This document shows positions 15,973 through 25,521 of a stretch of DNA of 64,000 nucleotides, one piece after another (position 1 is the first letter of the stretch; each line of letters opens with the position of its first letter). Below the pieces are notes generated by a model. The model saw nothing but the letters and a program-made list of their open reading frames with translations. It was not told the DNA's origin and searched no databases. The DNA comes from JAENVU01 sp963756815 (GTDB lineage Bacteria > Actinomycetota > Acidimicrobiia > IMCC26256 > JAENVU01). The translations under genes and the position numbers were made by a program. The stretch spans positions 62,001-126,000 of the forward strand of contig CAVWPR010000004.1 in NCBI GenBank assembly GCA_963756815.1, read 5' to 3'.

Positions 15973-16920
15973 TCATCCGAGCCGCACCTTCGGGTTCAGG
16001 TAGGCGTAGAAGATGTCGACCGCGAGGTTGAGCACGACGAAGATCAGTGCGCTGAGCAGCACGACCCCCTGGATGACCGGGAGGTCCTTGTTGAAGAGCG
16101 CGAGGTAGAAGTACCGGCCCATGCCGTTGAGCGTGAAGATCTGCTCGATGATCACCGATCCCCCCAGCATGTAGGCGAAGCCGATGCCGAGCACGGTGAT
16201 CGGCGCGAGCGAGGCGTTCTTCAGGGCGTGCTTGAAGATCACGAGGCGCCGCCGCAGGCCCTTGGACTCCGCGGTCCGCACGTAGTCCTGCTCGAGCGCG
16301 TCGATCATGGCGCCGCGGACCTGTCGGGCCAGCCCGGCGCCACCGGGCACACCCATCGCGATCCACGGAAGGTAGAGGTGGGTCGCCCACGCGGCCGGCG
16401 AGACCGTCAGCGGCACGTATCCGCGCGACGGCAGCACCTGCAGGTTCACCGCGAAGATCAGCAACAGGATCATCCCGAGCCAGAAGTCCGGCATCGCGAG
16501 CGCCACGCTCGACGACGCGGTCACCATTCGGTCGATGAAGCTCCCCTGTTTCACCGCGGCCAGGATCCCGAGCGGCAGCCCGATCAGGATCGTGAGCACC
16601 AGCGCGCCGAGCGCGAGCGACAGGGTGACCGGGAATCGCTGCAGGATCGACTGCATGACGGTCTCGTGGTCGAAGAACGAGGTCCCGAGATCGCCCTTCA
16701 CCGCGTTGCCGAGCCAGATGCCGTACTGCTGGACGAACGGCTTGTCGAGGTGGAGGTCCTTGCGCGCCTTGGCGATGCCCTCCGGCGTCGCCTTCTGACC
16801 GCCGGCGATCACGCGTGCCGGGTCACCCGGCAGCAGCTGCGAGAGCGAGAAGACGATGAACGAGACGATGATGAGCAGCGGGATCAACGCCAGCACGCGA
16901 CGTGCGATGTACGCGCCCAT
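15973..16920 (-). CDS. Peptide ABC permease, DppB type
   Basis: 315-aa permease with the DppB pattern: TM1 RRVLALIPLLIIVSFIVFSL at the N-terminus, LPGDPARV, LHLDKPFVQQYGIWLGN before the core, six TM segments, the EAA loop YVRTAESKGLRRRLVIFKHA and a C-terminal YAYLNPKVRLG. Start ATG 16920 has GGAG about 8 nt upstream and lies 13 bp after the substrate-binding protein stop. Partner of DppC in the same operon. Confidence 0.93.
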   Translation of the reverse strand: MGAYIARRVLALIPLLIIVSFIVFSLSQLLPGDPARVIAGGQKATPEGIAKARKDLHLDKPFVQQYGIWLGNAVKGDLGTSFFDHETVMQSILQRFPVTLSLALGALVLTILIGLPLGILAAVKQGSFIDRMVTASSSVALAMPDFWLGMILLLIFAVNLQVLPSRGYVPLTVSPAAWATHLYLPWIAMGVPGGAGLARQVRGAMIDALEQDYVRTAESKGLRRRLVIFKHALKNASLAPITVLGIGFAYMLGGSVIIEQIFTLNGMGRYFYLALFNKDLPVIQGVVLLSALIFVVLNLAVDIFYAYLNPKVRLG

Positions 16921-16933
16921 CGATCCGGCTCCG

Positions 16934-18532
16934 CTAGCTGCCCGTCTTCATGCGGACCTTCGAGAGATCCGGCGGGTCGCAGATGTTGCGTTGCCCACCG
17001 ACGGTGCCGCCGACGCGGCTCTTGGCCGCCGCCAGGAACTGCGGCATGAACGCGATCGGGGCCTCCATCGCGCCGTCCATGACCACCTTGGCCGCCTGCT
17101 GCACGAGCTGGCCGGCCTCCGCCGGCGTGTTCGCGGCCTGCGCCTGGAGCGTGAGGTCGGTGATCTCCTGGTTCTCGGCGTGGTTGAAGGTCGGGACGTA
17201 CTGGAACTTGCCGAACTGGTCGTAGTACGCGCCCGGGAAGAAGCTGGACGCGAGCTGCGCCGCGGCGAACGCGTCGCCGCCGCCGTTGATGTAGTAGTTC
17301 GTCGCGATGTCGTTCCCTGCGATCGGCTTGATGTTCGCGGTGATCCCGACGTCCTTGAGCATGCTCTGGATCAGCTCACCCTGGCTCTGCATGTTCTGGA
17401 TGCCCGGTCCGGGGATCGCCATGGTGAACGAGAACCCGTTCGGGTATCCGGCCTGCGCCAGCAGCTCCTTGGCGTGCGTCGGGTTGAACGGGTAGAGGTC
17501 GGCGAGCGACGCGTCGTAGCCGGGCGAGCTCTTCGGCAGCGCCTGGGTCGCGACCTCACCCTCGCCGAGCTGGACGACGTCGTTGATCTTCTTCCGGTCG
17601 ATGGCGGACAGCACGGCCTGGCGCACGAGCGGGTTGTCGAACGGCGTCTTGCGGCCGTCACTGAAGGCCAACCGGAACTCCAGCTTCAGGAAGGCCTCGG
17701 TCTTCTTCGTCACGACCGTCGCCCCGGAGTCCTTGCGCAGCGTCGGCAGCGACTCCGCCTCGAAGCGCACGAGATCGAGATCGCCGGCCTTGAACGACGC
17801 GACGCCGGGCGGACCGACCGCGGCCTGCAGGAAGTTGATGCCCGGGAAGTCGTAGTTGGCCTTGTCCCAGTACTTCGGGTTCTTGACCAGGTTGATGCTC
17901 TCGCCCGGCGTGAAGTTGTCGAGCATGAACGGCCCGGACCCGACGGGGTGCTTGTCGAGGTTGTCCATCGCCTTCGGCGACTCGATCATGCCGTCGCGGC
18001 TGAGGCCCATGACGTAGAGGAACGGCGTCGACTGGTCGTCCTTCAGGTTCACGCGCACGGTGAGCGGGTCGACGACGTCGACCGAGTCCATGTGCGTGGT
18101 CAGCGTGGTCAGCTGCGAGTTCTGCTTGTTGTGCAGCAGGCTCGCCTTGACCGCCGCCGCGTCCATCTTCGTGCCGTCCGAGAACTGGACGTCGTCGCGG
18201 AGGTGGAACGTGATCGAGCGCTTCGTGGTGCCGGTGACGTCCCAGCTCTTCGCCAGCCCGGGGATCGGCGCGCCCGTGTTCTCGTCGCGCCGGAGCAGCG
18301 AGTCGTAGATGAAGTGGGTGACGATCTGGTCGCAGTCACCGGTGGACTTCGCCGGGTCGAACGTGTTGGTGAACTGCGCCGAGAGGTCGTAGCCGTAGCG
18401 CAGCTTGTTCCCGGCGTCCCCGCCGCTGTCGGCGCCGGTGCACCCCGTGAGCGCGGTGGCCCCGACGGCGACCAGGGCGACCCCGAGCGTCCTCCATGAG
18501 CGCCTGCGCGCGCCGCGCCGCGTCCCCCACAT
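16934..18532 (-). CDS. Peptide/solute-binding lipoprotein, SBP_bac_5 family
   Basis: 532-aa extracytoplasmic receptor of the first Dpp-type system. Signal peptide with lipobox LTGC (Cys about 32), then the family 5 core: FDPAKSTGDCDQIVTHFIYD, ITFHLRDDVQFSDGTKMDAA, HPVGSGPFMLDNFTPGE and NPKYWDKA. A long N-terminal Arg-rich stretch precedes the hydrophobic core. Start ATG 18532 has AAGGGGG nearby. A palindrome TATGAC-N6-GTCAGG lies about 47 bp upstream, tying the operon to the TetR at 11750. Peptides are the usual ligand class, though family 5 members also bind heme, nickel or opines, so the substrate is open. Confidence 0.92.
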   Translation of the reverse strand: MWGTRRGARRRSWRTLGVALVAVGATALTGCTGADSGGDAGNKLRYGYDLSAQFTNTFDPAKSTGDCDQIVTHFIYDSLLRRDENTGAPIPGLAKSWDVTGTTKRSITFHLRDDVQFSDGTKMDAAAVKASLLHNKQNSQLTTLTTHMDSVDVVDPLTVRVNLKDDQSTPFLYVMGLSRDGMIESPKAMDNLDKHPVGSGPFMLDNFTPGESINLVKNPKYWDKANYDFPGINFLQAAVGPPGVASFKAGDLDLVRFEAESLPTLRKDSGATVVTKKTEAFLKLEFRLAFSDGRKTPFDNPLVRQAVLSAIDRKKINDVVQLGEGEVATQALPKSSPGYDASLADLYPFNPTHAKELLAQAGYPNGFSFTMAIPGPGIQNMQSQGELIQSMLKDVGITANIKPIAGNDIATNYYINGGGDAFAAAQLASSFFPGAYYDQFGKFQYVPTFNHAENQEITDLTLQAQAANTPAEAGQLVQQAAKVVMDGAMEAPIAFMPQFLAAAKSRVGGTVGGQRNICDPPDLSKVRMKTGS

Positions 18533-18578
18533 GGTCCGACCCCCTTCGCGGCACCCCCCGGCACCGCTGCGCGCAGAC

Positions 18579-18596
18579 TATGACGCCCGTGTCAGG
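18579..18596. promoter_or_regulatory. TetR-type operator before the Dpp operon
   Basis: TATGAC-GCCCGT-GTCAGG, matching the TetR-promoter palindrome in the full right arm and in four of six left-arm bases, with the same six-base spacer. On the minus strand it sits 47 bp upstream of the binding-protein start. The following bases GTTCGC match the GTTTCGC beside the livK site. Confidence 0.55.
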
Positions 18597-18617
18597 TTCG
18601 CACGCATGCCGGTCGGG

Positions 18618-19367
18618 TCAGAGCACGTACTGGGCGATGTCGCCGAGCTCGGCGGCGGGACCGGCGTGCGCGACCGCGCCCTTGGCGAGGACCACGACGT
18701 CGTCGGCGAGGCCGAGCGCGTGGGCCACGTACTGCTCGACGAGGAGGATCGCGGTCCCGGCGTCGCGGATGGTGGCCAGGTTGCGGTACACCTCGTCGAC
18801 GACGATCGGCGCGAGGCCGAGCGACAGCTCGTCGGCCACGAGCAGCTTCGGCGGGCTCACCATCACCCGCGCCAGCGAGAGCATGCGCTGCTCGCCACCG
18901 GACAACGTCCCGGCCACCTGCTTCGAACGCTCGCCGAGCCGCGGGAAGAGCTCGTAGGCCCGGGCGAGCGCGGGGTCCACGCCCTTGCGGCCCAGCGCGC
19001 GGCGGAAGCCGAGCTCCAGGTTCTCCCGCACCGTGAGCGACGCGAAGACCGATCGACCCTCCGGCGCGTGGACGATCCCACGTCGCGCCAGCTCGAAGGG
19101 CTTGAGGTCCGAGACGTCCTCGCCCGCGAAGCGCACCGTGCCGCCGGTGGGCCGGACCAACCCGGTCGCCACGCGTGCCACCGTCGTCTTGCCCGCGCCG
19201 TTCGCGCCGAGCAGCGCGGTCACCGAGCCGGCGCGGACCGCGAGGGACACGCCGAACAGCGCCCGGAACGGCCCGTAGCCGGCGTCGACCGAACGCATCT
19301 CCAGCAGCGGCGCGCCGTCGCGCGTCGCCGGGGGCACCGTCGGCGACGCCGACGAGACGGCGCTCAC
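18618..19367 (-). CDS. livF: Branched-chain amino acid ABC ATPase
   Basis: 249-aa ATPase from GTG 19367. Walker A GANGAGKTT (about residue 47), IVHAPEGRSVFASLTVRENL (the LivF-specific stretch), signature LSGGEQRMLSLAR, Walker B LLVADELSLGLAP and H-loop VEQYV. Note ADELSLGLAP, the typical LivF replacement of the canonical DEPxxGL. GTG overlaps the corrected livG stop (TGTGA). Last gene of the minus-strand Liv operon. Energises import of branched-chain amino acids or related hydrophobic amides/acids. Confidence 0.93.
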   Translation of the reverse strand: MSAVSSASPTVPPATRDGAPLLEMRSVDAGYGPFRALFGVSLAVRAGSVTALLGANGAGKTTVARVATGLVRPTGGTVRFAGEDVSDLKPFELARRGIVHAPEGRSVFASLTVRENLELGFRRALGRKGVDPALARAYELFPRLGERSKQVAGTLSGGEQRMLSLARVMVSPPKLLVADELSLGLAPIVVDEVYRNLATIRDAGTAILLVEQYVAHALGLADDVVVLAKGAVAHAGPAAELGDIAQYVL

Positions 19368-20123
19368 ACCGACTCCCCGAGGTACGCACGGCGGACCTCG
19401 TCGGACGCGAGGACGTCCGACGGTGGGCCCGGTCGCGATCAACGTGCCGAAGTCGAGCACGAACACCCGGCTGACGAAGGTCCGGACGAACTCGACGTCG
19501 TGCTCCACGAGGAGGATCGCCGTCCCGCGTTCGGCCTGCACCGCGCGCAGCGTGTCCGCGAGCGCCGCGGTCTCGCCGCCGTCGAGACCCGACGACGGCT
19601 CGTCGAGCAGCAGCAGCTTCGGGTCGGTCATCAGCGCCCGGCCGACCTCGACCAGCCGGCCCCGACCGAGGGACAGCGCTTCGATCGGCGCATCGGCGAC
19701 GTCGCTGAGCCGCAGCAGCTCCAGCGTCGCGGCGGCGCGCTCGCGCTCGGCGGCCGTCGGCGCCGACAGGTTGAGCACGTCCTTCCAGAACCGCCCGGTG
19801 CCGAGACGCGAGCGCTCCGCGACGAGCAGGTGGTCGCGGACGGTCATCTCGGCGAACAGCTCCATGCGCTGGAACGTGCGCCCGATGCCGGCCCGCGCCC
19901 GCTTGTACACCGGCGCACGCGTGAGGTCGCGGCCGGCGAACGTGACGCTCCCGCCGTCGGTGCGCAACAGACCGAGCAGGCAGTTGAAGAACGTGGTCTT
20001 GCCGGCGCCGTTCGGGCCGATGAGCCCGACCGCCTCGTTGGCGTCCACGTCGAGCGTCACCGAGTCGAGCGCGGTGATCCCGGAGAAGCGCTTCGTGATC
20101 CGCTGGGCGTCGAGGAGGGGCAT
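19364..20123 (-). CDS. livG: Branched-chain amino acid ABC ATPase, frame broken near the end
   Basis: ATPase from ATG 20123: Walker A GPNGAGKTT, GIGRTFQRMELFAEMTVRDH, Walker B LLLLDEPSSGLD, VEHDVEFV. The usual LSGGxxR signature reads LSLGRGRLVEVGRAL, a common LivG-like divergence. The frame shifts near 19425 (one extra base in GGGCCCACCG); removing it gives GPPSDVLASDEVRRAYLGES and a stop TGA at 19366-19364 that overlaps the livF start. The restored C-terminus matches LivG exactly, so I read the shift as an assembly error. ATG overlaps the permease stop (ATGA). Confidence 0.88.
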
Positions 20124-22096
20124 CAGTCGGCACCTCCGGCGGGCAGCACCGGCGCCCGGTCCTCGCCGCCGACGGGCGCGGAGCGGAACCGGGCCGGCAG
20201 GCGCTTCTCGATCGCGGCCATCGACCGCCGCTTCTGGAACTCGAGCACCCCCTCGGGATGCCGGGCGTAGGTGATCGCGCCGAGGCCGAACAGCACGAAC
20301 TCCCACGCCTGGTTGAGCCCGAGCGGCTCGAGGATCAGCGGAGAGAGCAGCGCGAAGCTGAACGCGGCGTTGACCGCACCCTCGACCGTGCGGGTCGACA
20401 GCGTCACGACGAGCACCACGAGGAAGAGCCCGTAGAAGTAGCTGAAGTCCTGGGCCGTCGCGATGTGCTTCTGGGTCGCCAGGAGGCCACCGCCGAGGCC
20501 GGCGATCCCGGCCGACACCGCGAACGCGAGGATCCGGATCCGGGTCGGGTTGACGCCGATGGACTGCGCCGCCGTCTCGCTCCCGCGGAGCGCGGCCAGG
20601 AACTGCCCGGTGGTGCCCTTGCGGACCAGGATCACGAAGAACGACACCGCGATGAGGATCACGACGCAGAGCAACAGGAACGAGCGGTCGTCGACGAACC
20701 CGACCGGCCGCGGCACCCGCACCGGGTGCGCGCCACCGCTCACCCAACCGAGCGGCACGATGACGGTCTCGAACACGAGCGCGATCGCGAGCGTGCCGAG
20801 GGACAGGAAGATCCCGCCGAGCCGGAGCAGCGGGATTGCGACGACGGCCCCGACGAGCGCCGCGACCAGGGCGCCGATGAACATCGTGGGCAGCACCGAC
20901 AGGTTGAAGACCTGCACCAGCTGCGCGGTGGCGAACGCACCGACGCCCGCGAACGTCGCCTGCGCCAGCGAGATCTCACCCGCCATGCCCGTGATGACCG
21001 TGATCGACAGCAGGATCACGGAGAAGATGACCGCGGTGGTGAAGATGCTCACCCAGCGCTCGTTGAACGTGGTCATGGCGAGCACGAGCACGATCCCACC
21101 GACGGCCAGGCCGAAGATCCGGGTGGCGAGCGTGAGGAACCGGCTCCGCGTCGCGGCGACCGGCGCCATCGGCGGCGGATCGACGCCGCTGAGCGGGTCC
21201 TTGCTCGCGGTCGCGGTGCGCAGCCCGGGCCAGAAGAGCAGCAGCAGGAACAGCGCGGCGAACGGCAGCGACGGCCGGAGGTTCTGCGCCAGCACGCTCG
21301 CCGGCGGCAGGTACCCCGCGAGCAACGCCTGCGCGACGCCGAGCAGGATCCCGCCGAGCAGCGCGAGCGGGATGCTCGTGAGCCGCGCGAACGCGGCCGC
21401 GGCGATCGCGGCGATGAGGAGCGTCGTGAAGTTCTGCGGGTTGAGCGACGCGTACAGCGGCGCGAGCAGCACGCCGGCGAGCCCGGCGAAGAGGCTCGAC
21501 AGCATCCACGCGAACGCGGAGACCCGATCGGCGTCGACCCCGGCGAGCTCGGTCATCCGCGGGCTCTCGACCACCGCCCGCATCCGCAGCCCGATCGGCG
21601 CGTACCGGAAGAGGACCCCGAGCAGCACCACCGCGGCCACGGTGCTGACGATGACCGCCATCTCCTTGCCGTCGAGCACGTAGTCGCCGAACTTGTACAG
21701 CGCGTCGTCGTTCCACCAGATGCCCTTGACCCCGAACGTCGGCTCGGTGCCGAGCAGGATCGCGACGAACTGCGGCACCGCGACGAGCAATCCGAGCGAC
21801 GACACGAGCTTCGCGAGCGGTGGTGCGGTCCGGAGATGTCGGAAGATCAGCACCTCGAGCAGCAGGCCGATGAGCGGCGACGCCACGAGCACCACCACCA
21901 CGAACGCGGCGAGGGTCGACCACTCGTTGCGGACGCGGAGCTCGTAGAACAGCACCGCAGCGACGTACGCCTGGGCCCCGAACGCGAGGTTGAACACCCC
22001 GCTCGTCTTGTACGTGAGCACCAGCCCGATCGCGACGAGCGCGAACACGCAGCCGAGCGGCACGCCCTCGATGACGTACTTGACGAAGTCCGTCAT
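20123..22096 (-). CDS. Fused branched-chain amino acid permease (LivH-LivM)
   Basis: 657-aa single chain joining both permeases. Residues about 1-295 are LivH-like (GVPLGCVFALVAIGLVLTYK, VESPRMTELAGVDADRVSAF, LLGGILLGVAQALL). After a hydrophilic linker (about 300-320) come LivM motifs: GMAGEISLAQATFAGVGAFA, RLGGIFLSLGTLAIALVFE and ALRGSETAAQSIGVNPTRIR. Each half has about 8-10 TM segments. Many bacteria encode these separately. A long hydrophilic tail rich in Arg and Gly follows. The stop overlaps livG (ATGA). No start or ribosome site lies at the H/M boundary, so the fusion looks real. Confidence 0.9.
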   Translation of the reverse strand: MTDFVKYVIEGVPLGCVFALVAIGLVLTYKTSGVFNLAFGAQAYVAAVLFYELRVRNEWSTLAAFVVVVLVASPLIGLLLEVLIFRHLRTAPPLAKLVSSLGLLVAVPQFVAILLGTEPTFGVKGIWWNDDALYKFGDYVLDGKEMAVIVSTVAAVVLLGVLFRYAPIGLRMRAVVESPRMTELAGVDADRVSAFAWMLSSLFAGLAGVLLAPLYASLNPQNFTTLLIAAIAAAAFARLTSIPLALLGGILLGVAQALLAGYLPPASVLAQNLRPSLPFAALFLLLLFWPGLRTATASKDPLSGVDPPPMAPVAATRSRFLTLATRIFGLAVGGIVLVLAMTTFNERWVSIFTTAVIFSVILLSITVITGMAGEISLAQATFAGVGAFATAQLVQVFNLSVLPTMFIGALVAALVGAVVAIPLLRLGGIFLSLGTLAIALVFETVIVPLGWVSGGAHPVRVPRPVGFVDDRSFLLLCVVILIAVSFFVILVRKGTTGQFLAALRGSETAAQSIGVNPTRIRILAFAVSAGIAGLGGGLLATQKHIATAQDFSYFYGLFLVVLVVTLSTRTVEGAVNAAFSFALLSPLILEPLGLNQAWEFVLFGLGAITYARHPEGVLEFQKRRSMAAIEKRLPARFRSAPVGGEDRAPVLPAGGAD

Positions 22097-22136
22097 GACC
22101 GACTGATCGACCTGATCGACGTTCGGGTCCGGACGA

Positions 22137-23423
22137 CTACCGGTACGTGGGCTTCGTGCTCAACGTGGCCTTGTCCGGGAAGCAGATGTACACCTTCCCC
22201 TTCGGGACGAAGGCGGGGACGAACTTCTTGTTCACGACCTTGACCAGCGCGGCGCAGGTCGTGGGCGGATGGGTCTCGGTGTGCTGGGTGGTCCAGTCGA
22301 TCCCGGGGATCATGCCGTTGGCCGTGTCGTTCTTCATCTTGTTGAGCGCGGCCACGACCTTGGCCTGGGTGAAGTTCGGGCCCGCGGCCCGGAGGCCCTC
22401 GGCGAGCATCGTGGCGTTGATCCAGCCGTACGTCGTGTACTCGTTCGGCGTGTCGCCCTGCTTCTCCATCCACGTGAGGTACTGGTCGAGGCCGGCCGGA
22501 CGGGGCTTGGTCTCGAACGGCACGAAGGGCACGCGCACGATGGAGTTCTGGAAGAACTGCCCGTTCGCCTTCATGAACGCGTGGTCGTAGCCGTTGGGCA
22601 GGTACTGGATCGCGTCCAGGCCCTGCTTGCGCGCTTCCTTCGCGATGTTGAGCACGCCGTTGGTGTCCATGCAGGTGGTGATGAAGTCGACGCCGGCGTC
22701 CTTCATCTTCGACACCTCGACACTGAAGTCGACGTCACCGAACGACAGGCTGTCGGTGTAGAAGCCGATCTTGGCGGTCGGGAAGTCCTCGAACGACTTC
22801 TTGACCCCTTCTGCGCACTTCTTGGAGTCGTCGACGTTGTAGGCGAGGACGCCGATCGTCTTCTTGTCGAGCTGCTTGGCCATCCACGGCAGGTCGACCC
22901 CGGAGCAGCCGAGGCAGAGCGCGCCGACGTTGCCGAACAGGTTCGGCTTGTTCCAGTCGGCGTTGATGTTCCAGCCGAAGCTGGGGATGCCGTTCTTGGC
23001 GAGCTCGTCGGCACCGCTGAAGTCGAAGATGGTGGCCAGGCCCACGGCGGCGAAGACGTTGTCCTCGGTGAGCAGGCTCTGCGTCTCGCGCAGGTTCTGG
23101 GTCATCTGGTCGTCGCGCTGGGACGCGAGCACCAGCTTGCGCCCGTAGATCCCGCCCTTGCTGTTGACCATCGCGAAGTAGGCCTTGGCGCCCTTGAAGA
23201 TGTCGCCGTAGGGGGCGTTCAGGGCGTTGGTGATCGACGCGACCCCGCCGACCCTGATCTCGTTCGCGGTCACGCCGGGCTGGTTGACGGTCGTGTTCTG
23301 GTCCGAACCGCCGCCCCCGCCGCCGCCCGACTTCGATCCCGACGACGCGTTGCCGCAGGCCGTTGCGACCAGCAGCAGCACACCGGCCGCCACGATCAGT
23401 CGACGCGTTCCCCGAACTCGCAT
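22137..23423 (-). CDS. livK: Branched-chain amino acid-binding lipoprotein
   Basis: 428-aa periplasmic-binding-fold receptor (Peripla_BP_6). Start ATG 23423 follows a G-run ribosome site; the open frame upstream of it runs antisense through the deacetylase gene and is rejected. Signal peptide with lipobox LVATAC (Cys about 23), a Ser/Gly spacer with a seven-Gly run, then EIRVGGVASITNALNAPYGD, GGIYGRKLVLASQRDDQM, FAAVGLATIFDFSG and DAGVDFITTCMDTNG. A CCTGAC-type palindrome is about 40 bp upstream. Lead gene of the Liv operon with fused LivHM, LivG and LivF. Ligand could be amino acids, amides or aromatic acids. Confidence 0.92.
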   Translation of the reverse strand: MRVRGTRRLIVAAGVLLLVATACGNASSGSKSGGGGGGGSDQNTTVNQPGVTANEIRVGGVASITNALNAPYGDIFKGAKAYFAMVNSKGGIYGRKLVLASQRDDQMTQNLRETQSLLTEDNVFAAVGLATIFDFSGADELAKNGIPSFGWNINADWNKPNLFGNVGALCLGCSGVDLPWMAKQLDKKTIGVLAYNVDDSKKCAEGVKKSFEDFPTAKIGFYTDSLSFGDVDFSVEVSKMKDAGVDFITTCMDTNGVLNIAKEARKQGLDAIQYLPNGYDHAFMKANGQFFQNSIVRVPFVPFETKPRPAGLDQYLTWMEKQGDTPNEYTTYGWINATMLAEGLRAAGPNFTQAKVVAALNKMKNDTANGMIPGIDWTTQHTETHPPTTCAALVKVVNKKFVPAFVPKGKVYICFPDKATLSTKPTYR

Positions 23424-23460
23424 CCAGCACCCCCCGGTGAACCGGCGGCTCCGCCGGTCG

Positions 23461-23478
23461 ACTGACTCTAACGTCAGG
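23461..23478. promoter_or_regulatory. TetR-type operator before livK
   Basis: ACTGAC-TCTAAC-GTCAGG at 23461-23478, five of six left-arm and six of six right-arm bases identical to the TetR-promoter palindrome, with the same six-base spacer. On the minus strand it overlaps the likely -10 (TTAGAG) about 40 bp before the livK start. Confidence 0.6.
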
Positions 23479-23537
23479 TTTCGCGCCCAGCCAGGCAGGC
23501 TCGACGCAACATCCTCCCAACCGCGACACTCCGTCCC

Positions 23538-24326
23538 ATGGCCACCCTGGTGTTCTTCCACGCCCATCCCGACGACGAGGCGATCGCCACCGGCGGCACC
23601 ATGGCGCGGGTCGCGTCGGAGGGCCACCGGGTCGTCCTCGTGTGCGCGACGAAGGGTGAGCTCGGCGAGGTCGCGCCGGGATTCCTCACCGACGGCGAGT
23701 CGCTCACCGACCGCCGCGTCGAGGAGGTGCGGGCCGCGGCGCAGATCCTCGGCGCACAACGGGTCGAGTTCCTCGGCTACCGCGACTCCGGCATGGACGG
23801 CGAACCGACCACCCGGGACCCGGAGTGCTTCGCGATGGCCGACCTCGAGGAGGCGGCCGCACGGCTGGCGGCCATCCTGCGCGACGAGGACGCCGAGGTC
23901 CTCACGGTGTACGACGAGCGCGGGAACTACGGGCATCCGGACCACATCCAGGTGCACCGCGTCGGGGTGCGCGCCGCGGAGATCGCCGGCACGCCACGCG
24001 TGTACGAGTCGACCATGAACCGCGACTACATCATCGAGCTGATGAAGACGCGCGCCGCGGAGATGGAGGACATCGCCGACGCGCCCGACCCCGAGGAGAT
24101 GAACCTCGGCATGCCGGCCGAGGTCATCACCACCACCGTGGACGTGCGTGCCTACGTGGATCGCAAGCGCGCCGCGATGGTGGCCCACGCGAGTCAGATC
24201 CCCGAGGAGTCCTTCTTCCTCCAGCTGCCGCCCGAGGCGTTCACCGCGGCGTTCGGGCAGGAGTGGTTCATCCGCCGCGGTCCCGAACGTGCCGGCGTCG
24301 AGGACACACTGGTCCCGCTCGACTGA
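23538..24326 (+). CDS. PIG-L/LmbE-family deacetylase (MshB/Mca-like)
   Basis: 262-aa Zn-dependent N-deacetylase. AHPDDEAIATGG near residue 9 supplies the zinc-binding HPDDE motif, and GNYGHPDHIQVHRVG (about 134) the third zinc His. Length and the C-terminal VDVRAYVDRKRAAMVAHASQ match the MshB/Mca branch that cleaves GlcNAc-Ins or mycothiol S-conjugates in actinobacteria. Divergent from livK, with 114 bp shared between them. A mycothiol role fits the host group but is inference; other family members act on glycans or antibiotics. Confidence 0.9.
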   Translation: MATLVFFHAHPDDEAIATGGTMARVASEGHRVVLVCATKGELGEVAPGFLTDGESLTDRRVEEVRAAAQILGAQRVEFLGYRDSGMDGEPTTRDPECFAMADLEEAAARLAAILRDEDAEVLTVYDERGNYGHPDHIQVHRVGVRAAEIAGTPRVYESTMNRDYIIELMKTRAAEMEDIADAPDPEEMNLGMPAEVITTTVDVRAYVDRKRAAMVAHASQIPEESFFLQLPPEAFTAAFGQEWFIRRGPERAGVEDTLVPLD

Positions 24327-24361
24327 TCACGTCCCGTCTCGTGTCCCGAAGGAGCCCCACC

Positions 24362-25521
24362 GTGCGTCGTCTCGCGCTCGTCGCCGTCGTCGTCTCGTGC
24401 TCGGTCGCGATGGCCACCGCCGCCACCGCCGGGGCGGCCCGCGACGCGGGCCGACGGGCCGCCCCCGGCCGGTCGCGGTCTACGCCCGGCCGGGACCGTT
24501 CGCGGCCGGCGTCACCACCCTCTCGATCGGCGACCGCGAGACCGAGGTGTGGTACCCGGCGCCGCGACGCGAGACCGCCGGCCGGCACCGTGACGTGTAC
24601 GAGATCGCGAAGTGGCTGCCGCAGGCGCTGCAGGACCTGGTGGCGAGCAAGGGCGTGAAGGCGCCGTTCACCACCGACGCGTACCGCAACATCCGGGTGT
24701 CGAAGCGGGGGCCGTTCCCGCTCGTCGTGTTCGCCCACGGCGCCGGCGGCTACCGCGACCAGTCGACCTTCCTCACGACCCACCTCGCGTCGTGGGGGTT
24801 CGTGGTCACGTCGCCCGACTTCCTCGAGCGCGGCCTCGGTGCGACCCTCGGCGCCACGCCGGCCACGCCCCGCACCGACGCCGACGTGATCGACGCCAGC
24901 ATCGCCGCGGTGCGCCGCGCCGCGACCGGACGCGGACCGCTCACGGGCGCGGTGCGCCGGCGCGGTCGGGTGGGGATCGTCGGTCACTCGGCCGGCGGAC
25001 GCAGCGCGATCGAGTACGCCGCGCAGCCGACCGTCCGCGTGTACGTCCCGTTGGCGGGGGCCGCGGCCGCATTCGGCGACCTCCCCGCGGCGACACCGCC
25101 CCCGAGCAAGCCGTCGCTCTACATGGCGGGTGCGAACGACACCGTGGTCCCCCCGGAGGGGATCCGCTCCTTCTACGCGCAGGTGCCGACGCCGAAGCGC
25201 CTCGTGGTGATCGACGGCGTCGGCCACCTCAACGCGATGAGCGACATCTGCGAGATCGGGAGGGGCGGCGGCGGGGTCGTCAAGCTCGCGCAGGAGGCCG
25301 GACTGCCCGTCCCCGACAGCCTCGTCCGGCTCGGCACCGACGGCTGCTTCGCGCCGAACCACCCGTCCCGGCGCGTGTGGCCGATCACCCGGCACTTCGT
25401 CGTCGCCGAGCTGCGGTACACGTTCGGGATCACGAAGCGGCCGATCGGGCTCCAGCCCGGCATCGTGAAGGCGTTCGCGCCGATCAAGGTCCTGTACACG
25501 AGCGCGCCGCCGACCGGGTGA
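24362..25521 (+). CDS. Secreted alpha/beta hydrolase, frame broken after the signal peptide
   Basis: GTG 24362 has AAGGAG about 10 nt upstream and encodes a signal peptide (RRLALVAVVVSCSVAMATAA). Near 24465 the frame shifts by one base into the mature part: VAVYARPGPFAAGVTTLSIG, PLVVFAHGAGGYRDQSTF (oxyanion region), nucleophile elbow GHSAGG, Asp loop GANDTVVPP and His in IDGVGHLNAM. The complete Ser-Asp-His triad suggests an active secreted esterase/lipase of the PAF-acetylhydrolase/dienelactone-hydrolase-like group. Two Cys near the end may form a disulfide. The gene follows the deacetylase by 35 bp. The break is probably an assembly error because both sides are conserved. Confidence 0.8.

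Noticed and set aside
23424..24188. N-terminal extension of livK upstream of 23423
   Set aside because: It runs antisense through the PIG-L deacetylase, and the signal peptide and ribosome site sit at 23423.
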